A stretch of DNA of 64,000 bases from Chimonanthus salicifolius (lineage: Eukaryota; Streptophyta; Magnoliopsida; Laurales; Calycanthaceae): assembly GCA_013350335.1 (NCBI GenBank), contig CM023540.1, forward strand, positions 62,856,101 through 62,920,100. Reading direction: 5' to 3'. The position numbers and the translations under genes were made by a program. The first letter of the stretch is position 1; each line of letters opens with the position of its first letter. The notes beneath the pieces were generated by a model. It worked only from the letters and a program-made list of their open reading frames with translations. It searched no databases and was not told the DNA's origin. Below are positions 58,901-64,000 of the stretch, one piece after another.

Positions 58901-59241
58901 ATGTAATAATTTAGATTGCTTGCTTTATTTTGTTTTTTTTTTTTTTGGACGTGGAGACGTTGTGATATTTTGGTAATATTATGAATGTTATCTTCCCTGC
59001 TATCTAAAAATTGGTAAGATATTCTTTATTGTAATTTTCCGCACTCAGTGTAATATTCCTTGAGCTTACGTCTACGTGTGAACCGTTCTTCGTGGACTTC
59101 GTTCCACGCACACGTAGGGTTGGCCAGTTAAGGGCCGGGCTTTAGATTCTCGGACTTAACTCGTATTGTGACGTCCGTGCCCTTTGTCACTATTCATTTA
59201 AAAAAAAATACTCTGATTTCGGTGAAAAGGGTGGTGTTACA
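55919..59241 (+). mobile_element. R17 solo LTR (3323 bp), TSD GTAAG/ATAAA
   Basis: TGTAATAGCCCGGAATTTTT to GGGTGGTGTTACA. GTAAG precedes it (55914-55918); the right copy reads ATAAA (59242-59246), two G to A changes, consistent with decay of methylated sites. Donor-like GTAAGTAATTCC at 57020. The following 0.9 kb is AT-rich and has no GGCCGAACC hairpins at all. GGTAGGATTCCTACC (57940), tandem CCATGCTCC units (58222-58345), five CTTGACGAGG units (58362-58590), GGGCGCGTTGTCTGACGCCC (58736-58755), GACGCAG (58780s), U5 hairpin 59126-59161. Confidence 0.87.
58362..58590 (+). repeat. R17 tandem repeat, five units of about 50 bp
   Basis: Each unit has CTTGACGAGGTTTTTGCCGT and TCAAGGGGGATGATTTGTGA parts; TTGACG and CGTCAA can pair within each unit. 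Confidence 0.88.
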
Positions 59242-60902
59242 ATAAATATTTTTCAAAACAAGAGATTTGGATTTTCTTAGGGTTTAAAAGGCTATGAAAT
59301 CCATTTCTTGGATTTAGAGGTGGCCAAATCATGGCGTTTTATCTCAAATCTATCAAATGGAAGGATGGAAAGTGGACAAAACCCTAATGAAAAAAAAAAT
59401 TAGGGTTAAGAAAAATAAATAAAAGGATTAAGGAGGTTATGTAATTAAATGGATTAAGCATGGAAGTATGGGTTTTTGAATGGATTGATGGACCATAGGG
59501 TTCGGCCATACTATGTAAATGGTTGATGAATTTAATTAGGGTTTTAAGGTTTAAAGCCATGGAGAATGATTATGATTTTAGGGTTGTAAATGATTTAAAT
59601 GTTGGAAAAATTTTAAGGGGTTTAAATGAGGAAAAATCATGGAGTGTGTGAATGATTTTATGGCCTCAAGAAGCATAGGAAAATGGTGGATCATGAACCA
59701 TGGGTTCGGCCATGGTGTATGGCCGAACCCTATGGTGATCAAATGGTGTATTTAATGGTTATAAAAGTATGGAAATTAATGGAGAAGGTTGATGGTAATT
59801 AAGTGGATTTCTTTTTAAAGTATTTTAAATGAGTGGAAATGAGGTTTTTTAAAATAAAAACTATGGACCATGGGTTCGGCCAGGGTACATGGCCGAACCC
59901 CATGGGGAGACTTTGAGGAAATTTGGTGTTTTAGAACCATGAAAAATAAATGGGAATGATGGTTAAATTAATGGACCAAAATATATCTCATGATGATTAT
60001 GGAAGGATGATTTAAATGTATGTTTTTAAATTCAGTCATGGTGGGACCAAATGAGGTAAAATGGACCCAAGAAAAATAGGAAAAAGACATCATGGGTTCG
60101 GCCATGGTGTATGGCCGAACCCATGACCCATTTGTAGGTCATGTTATGGGCAAAAATTGGAATTATGTATGGGATTAGATGATTGGAAATTTGATTAAAT
60201 TAAGTGGCTGATTTTAGGGATGTTATGTCATGGTTAACGAATCATTAATGGGGCTAAGTATATGGATGAATTATGGACAAAAATGTACATGGATGGAGGA
60301 AATATTAAACCATGGAAGTGTAGTGGCAAAACCGTAATTAATGGCCAAAATGAAGAACCATGGGTTCGGCCATGTAGGTTGGACATGGACTTGGGTGCAT
60401 TAAGATGACCTTATGAGTGATTAAATGAAGCTTAGGGTCGCTGCATTTTAGGCTCACAAAATTAGAATGTTTAATGGGCTAAAATTTGGAATTATGCATG
60501 TGTTTAAATCAATGGAAATGAGGCTAAGTTAATGGCTGATTTTTGATAATCTTGTAACATGGTTAGGGATTGATAATGGATCCAAGTTGTGATCAGTTAG
60601 GGACTTAATCATGGATAAAATATGGACTAATTTGGTAGATGTATAATAAGGTATCGGGACATCGCAAACGGTACGCGATCGGCGACCGAATTTATAGAGC
60701 GGAAACGAAAAAGGACGCTAGTCGGTATTCGGTAGGATTCCTACCTTTTTGTAAGCCATGGATTATGTGTATGTGATGGTTTTCTTGTTTTATTTCGGTA
60801 ATTATATGATTTATTTTAAGATGGGTTTTAAATGCTATAGATATATATTTTAATGCTATGGATGATATTTTTAAATGCTATAGATTATATATTAAGGATA
60901 TG

Positions 60903-60972
<70 letters not shown>

Positions 60973-61780
60973 CATAGCATAATGCACTTACATTTCATGC
61001 ATGGCATGGGCGGGAAAATAAAGAAACCGGAGTCCATGCTCTGTCGGGGCGACCGAGAAGCAAACATGGGGACATCTTGATGAGGCCTTGCCAGTCAAGG
61101 GGGATATGACATTGTATGATGTTATGGATGGTGGGTGGGACACATGACATAGACACCCATGGCATGGCATTCATTTTATGGTTTCATTATATTGTTATCG
61201 GTATGCTTGTTATCACTAATCCATGTGCTAGCCCTACTCGGAGTCCTACTGGGCGCGTTGTCTAACGCCCTGCTTCTACCCTAGCTGATGACGCAGAAGA
61301 CGGCGGAAACGGTGGACGCGACGGGAGCCAAGCTTAGGAGCTTGGGAAAACGGCTACTTAGTTTTATTTAAGTTTTATTTTGGAAATGTAATTTAAGTAG
61401 CTTAGCTTGTTGGATTGTAATAATTACTGTTTCTTACTATGGTTTGGACTGTACTCTGGACGTTATCATTTTGAGATATAATTATGAACATATGGGTATT
61501 TTAGTAATTTAAGAGCCGTACTTCCTAGCTATCTAAAACTGGTAGGATAGTCTCTATTATAATGTTCAGCATGTAATTATATTCCGCTAGCTTACTTCCT
61601 ACGCGTGAACTGTTCTCTTGGACTTCGTTCCGCGCACGCGTAGGGTTGGCCAGTTAAGGGCCGGGCTTTAGAAGCTCGGACTTAACTCGTGTCTTGACGT
61701 CCGCGCCTGTTGTCACATTTATTTCAAAAAAAAAAAAAAAATTAGGCTCTGATTTCGGTGAAAATGGGGCCGGCGTTACA
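59242..61780 (+). mobile_element. R16 solo LTR, segment 2 of 2
   Basis: Resumes with AAACAAGAGATTTGGATTTT, matching R17 57034 onward, so R17 went in exactly at the donor-like GTAAG. Hairpins near 59497 (half), 59701, 59871, 60094 and 60360 (half), ATCGGGACATCGCAAACGG (60652), GGTAGGATTCCTACC (60730), a long AT run, one GGAGTCCATGCTCTG tandem unit, GGGCGCGTTGTCTAACGCCC (61251-61270), GACGCAG (about 61296), U5 hairpin 61652-61687 and end GGCGTTACA. Confidence 0.9.
60905..60970. repeat. (AT)n microsatellite, about 33 repeats
   Basis: Uninterrupted AT dinucleotides in R16 just before the TTACATAGCATAATGCAC phrase. R14 has a short ATATATATA at the same place (40974) and R17 a short run at 58140, so this one expanded in place. 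Confidence 0.95.
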
Positions 61781-63804
61781 ATGTCCACCAAAGAATTCCC
61801 ATGGGGTTCGGCCACACACCATGGCCGAACCCATGGTCCATTAATTCACTTAATTACAATATTGCCATTATATCTATCCATAACCAAAACATTCTAAAAA
61901 TGATCCCTACATAGTTCTTTAATCCAAATACATGATCCATTAAATAGTTCATGGGGTTCGGCCATACACCATGGCTGAACCCTATGTTCATCATTTTCAC
62001 CTATTTACAACTTTGCATTGATTCCATCAACTTATGTTTGGGTTCCAAAACATAGGTCCATTCATTTATTTACTACCCCAAGTCCAAGAGTGATCCATAC
62101 ATAATTCATTCACCATTTACATTACTTATAATCTTAGGTCCATAAACATAGGTCCATAAATTTAGACATTATATATATGGATCCTCCAATGATCCACAAC
62201 CATAGAACCATAAACAAAACCCTCCATAAACGATCCATGGAATTGATTCATGGGGTTCGACCATACACCATGGCCGAATCCATGATGTCTAAATTCCAAT
62301 TATAGCAATTCCCATTCTTGAATCCATAAATCAAAATTCTTTTCTTTTTTAATCCAAAAGTCCATAATTAGAAACTTTCTAATTTAATAACCATCCTCCA
62401 TGGGGTTCGGTCATACACCATGGCCGAACCCTATCGTTCATAATCTTCTCCTTTAAATGCAATCAAAACAACATAACCCTCCATGGTTTTCATGATCCAA
62501 TTGCATCTAAAACCATCAAACCTTCCATCATTTAAAATAAGTAAAATAGTCCACTTAAATTCCATATTAAAGCCCTAATTCCATATATACTCCTTGGTGG
62601 GGTTCGGCCATACCACATGGCCGAACTCACCCTTTGGTTTTGTGTCCTTCTTTCCTTAGGTAGTCACTCACAATTGTTTAACATGGTTAACAAATTAAAT
62701 CCATAAAAGACCTCATGTATGGCTGAACCCATAATCTTTCATTTTAGCCGATAATTACAACTTTACCATCATCTCCATGATCTAACTATGTGAGTAATAA
62801 TTCCATAATTCTTTATGAGGTTCTGCCATACCCCTTGGCCGAACCCATGGTCTAAGGTTTTTCACCAACATCCTTCCATTAAAACCCTTTTAAAACATAC
62901 ATAATATTCCGTGGTTTTCATCATTCAAACTTCCATTAAGTAATCAATGTCCTTCCATGGGGTTTGGCCATGCACCATGGCCGAACCCTATGGTTCATCC
63001 TTTCCATTAAAGATACTCAAATCAACCCCCAATCTTCTTCCATGGGGTTCGGCCATACACCATGGTTGAACCCTATGGTTCCTTTCTTTTAAACAAAATT
63101 ATCAAAATTACTTACCGGTTCCGCGACTCCTCCTGTTTTCCTTCGCTTGTTCTTGCTCTTCCAATCATTTTCCTCCTTAGCCTCTTTCCACTTCTTTTTC
63201 GTCTTTCCCACAGCCGAGAACACCTTCTTGTTGTTGTGTGTGTCGTGCGCCCTTCCTACCCTTCTTTTATAAAAATTCCACACGGTACAATAGCAATTTC
63301 CGTGTGCCCTTTGCCTAATTTTTGGGTGTGCCGTGCGCCCCTTGTTCTCTCCTTTTATCACTTCCAATTGGTCCCAATTTAGAAGGTGCCATGCGCCCCT
63401 TCTTTTAGCCATTGCCTTAATGCCATTCTTAATCAAGGAAAGGCCCCTTTTTAAATGATCTTATGCGCCTAACCTTGGATATGGAAATCCCTATACACGG
63501 CCAAGGCAATCTATCTTTATTTAGTAATCCCCTTATGCGCATATTCATGGATTTGCAAATCTTCATACACGGCCATGAAAATTAACCCAAATCCCTTTAT
63601 GCGCATAATAATTAATTATAGACATAATGCATTACTAATTTAGTTAAGCCCCATTTAATTTTATTGAAACCATTTCCACAATCCGTTGGGTCTTAATTGG
63701 GCAATGACCGAACACTTTACCCATATAAGGTCCATATCTAATAATTCACAAATTAAATGGCAAATTCTGTAAATATTTAGAACTTGAAAATCCGGAGTGT
63801 TACA
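61781..63804 (-). mobile_element. R15 3' LTR, segment 2 of 2
   Basis: Starts with the ATGTC copy of R16, then CACCAAAGAATTCCCATGGG and the rest of the hairpin array. On the minus strand the donor-like GGTAAGTAATTTTG lies at about 63105-63118. The outer part has repeated TTATGCGC / GTGCGCCC phrases (63190-63610) instead of the usual CT block. 5' end of the LTR at 63804 (minus strand TGTAACACTCCGGATTTTC). It directly abuts pol, so it is a 3' LTR. Confidence 0.9.
61795..63080 (-). repeat. R15 hairpin array, about nine copies
   Basis: Copies near 61801, 61951, 62252, 62402, 62598, 62717 (half), 62818, 62959 and 63044, plus 54530 in the other segment. Mostly CATGGGG/CCCTATG or CCCATG stems with loop ACACC. 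The 62598 copy is GTGGGG/CTCAC. Confidence 0.85.
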
Positions 63805-63864
63805 ATACAACCCTCTTTTTATAATTTTCGTCCCGAAAATCCAGTGAAGTAGGGTTTCAAACAT
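63805..63864 (-). other. R15 polypurine tract and 3' untranslated stretch
   Basis: On the minus strand TTTTCGGGACGAAAATTATA is followed by AAAAAGAGGG and then TTGTAT before TGTAACACTCC. AAAAAGAGGG is the best purine tract in the window. Confidence 0.75.
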
Positions 63865-64000
63865 TTACATAAATAGTTCAGGTTGAGCTGTTCTCATTTC
63901 CGACTCGAGTTCCCAAGTGGCTTCCTCAATGCCATGTCGATCCCATACCACCTTGACAAACTGTATCGCTCGGTTCCGTAATACCCTTTGTTTTGTGTCC
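63865..64000 (-). CDS. R15 pol C-terminus: chromodomain (5' part outside window)
   Basis: Minus-strand frame from the right edge to TAA at 63867-63865. It reads [20 protein letters not shown] and then EEATWELESEM and PELFM, the chromodomain end, nearly the same as R1 residues 470-515. No lesion is visible. The rest of R15 (gag, pol and 5' LTR) lies to the right. Its insertion split R9 gag-pol at 53433. Confidence 0.93.
   Translation of the reverse strand, partial: DTKQRVLRNRAIQFVKVVWDRHGIEEATWELESEMRTAQPELFM

Overview
The window is plant nuclear heterochromatin, probably from an angiosperm with a large, repeat-rich genome. I see no host protein-coding gene, rRNA or tRNA. Almost every base outside 10.2-16.2 kb belongs to Ty3/gypsy LTR retrotransposons of one chromovirus group. 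The evidence is a pol order of protease, reverse transcriptase, RNase H, integrase and chromodomain (closest by motif to the Tekay/Del clade), a primer site matching initiator tRNA-Met, 5-bp target duplications, and unusually long LTRs (about 2.4-4.2 kb) that begin TGTAAYR and end GTTACA. I name the elements R1-R17.

Left block (1-10217): R1 (+) supplies the 3' half of pol with an intact integrase and chromodomain (1-1563) and a 4.0 kb 3' LTR (1626-5631). It sits in a minus-strand LTR, R2 (5632-8908), which itself sits in a plus-strand LTR, R3 (8909-10217). Middle block (10218-16206): different, AT-rich, non-coding DNA with a possible older LTR of another lineage (R4, about 10657-14912), interrupted by a GGGGGGTGAATAGG-type dispersed repeat (R5, 12264-14074).

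Right block (16207-64000): a nest up to six levels deep. R6 (-, 16207-18085) is cut by R7 (-, 18086-18585, continuing 22015-22404). R7 holds solo LTR R8 (-, 18586-22014, TSD TAGTC/TAGAC) and an apparent small inversion at 22402-22408, then is cut by R9 (+). R9 has its 5' LTR in three pieces (22565-22751, 32903-36414, 50797-51336), followed by a primer site and decayed gag-protease (51337-53433). Inside the R9 LTR lie R10 (22752-32902, TSD GGGTC), which contains R11 (24763-31253, TSD GAACA), which contains R12 (25392-29456, TSD GGTTA); and R13 (36415-50796, TSD TGTGT), which contains R14 (38737-50140, TSD ATTCC). R14 is the only complete element: 11.4 kb, two LTRs, gag-pol with several lesions. 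R9 gag-pol is cut by minus-strand R15, whose 3' LTR (53434-54658 plus 61786-63804) contains R16 (54659-61780, TSD ATGTT/ATGTC), which contains R17 (55919-59241). R15 pol (63865-64000) runs off the right edge.

The least ordinary feature lies inside the LTRs. Nearly all share one design: a CT-rich block, a purine-rich stretch ending at a GTAAGT splice-donor-like site, an array of dispersed perfect or near-perfect hairpins (usually GGTTCGGCCAT paired with ATGGCCGAACC, roughly 65-70 copies in the window), the palindrome-like GGTAGGATTCCTACC, tandem repeats, a GGGCG/CGCCC hairpin with a CTAAC branch-point-like site, a pyrimidine tract and CAG, then a covarying 36-nt U5 hairpin, an A-tract and the LTR end. 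Stem changes are often matched on the partner arm. R14 has the same layout but a different palindrome (TTCAGTCGACTGAA). I infer an intron in the 5' leader that carries a hairpin array; this is testable with RNA data.
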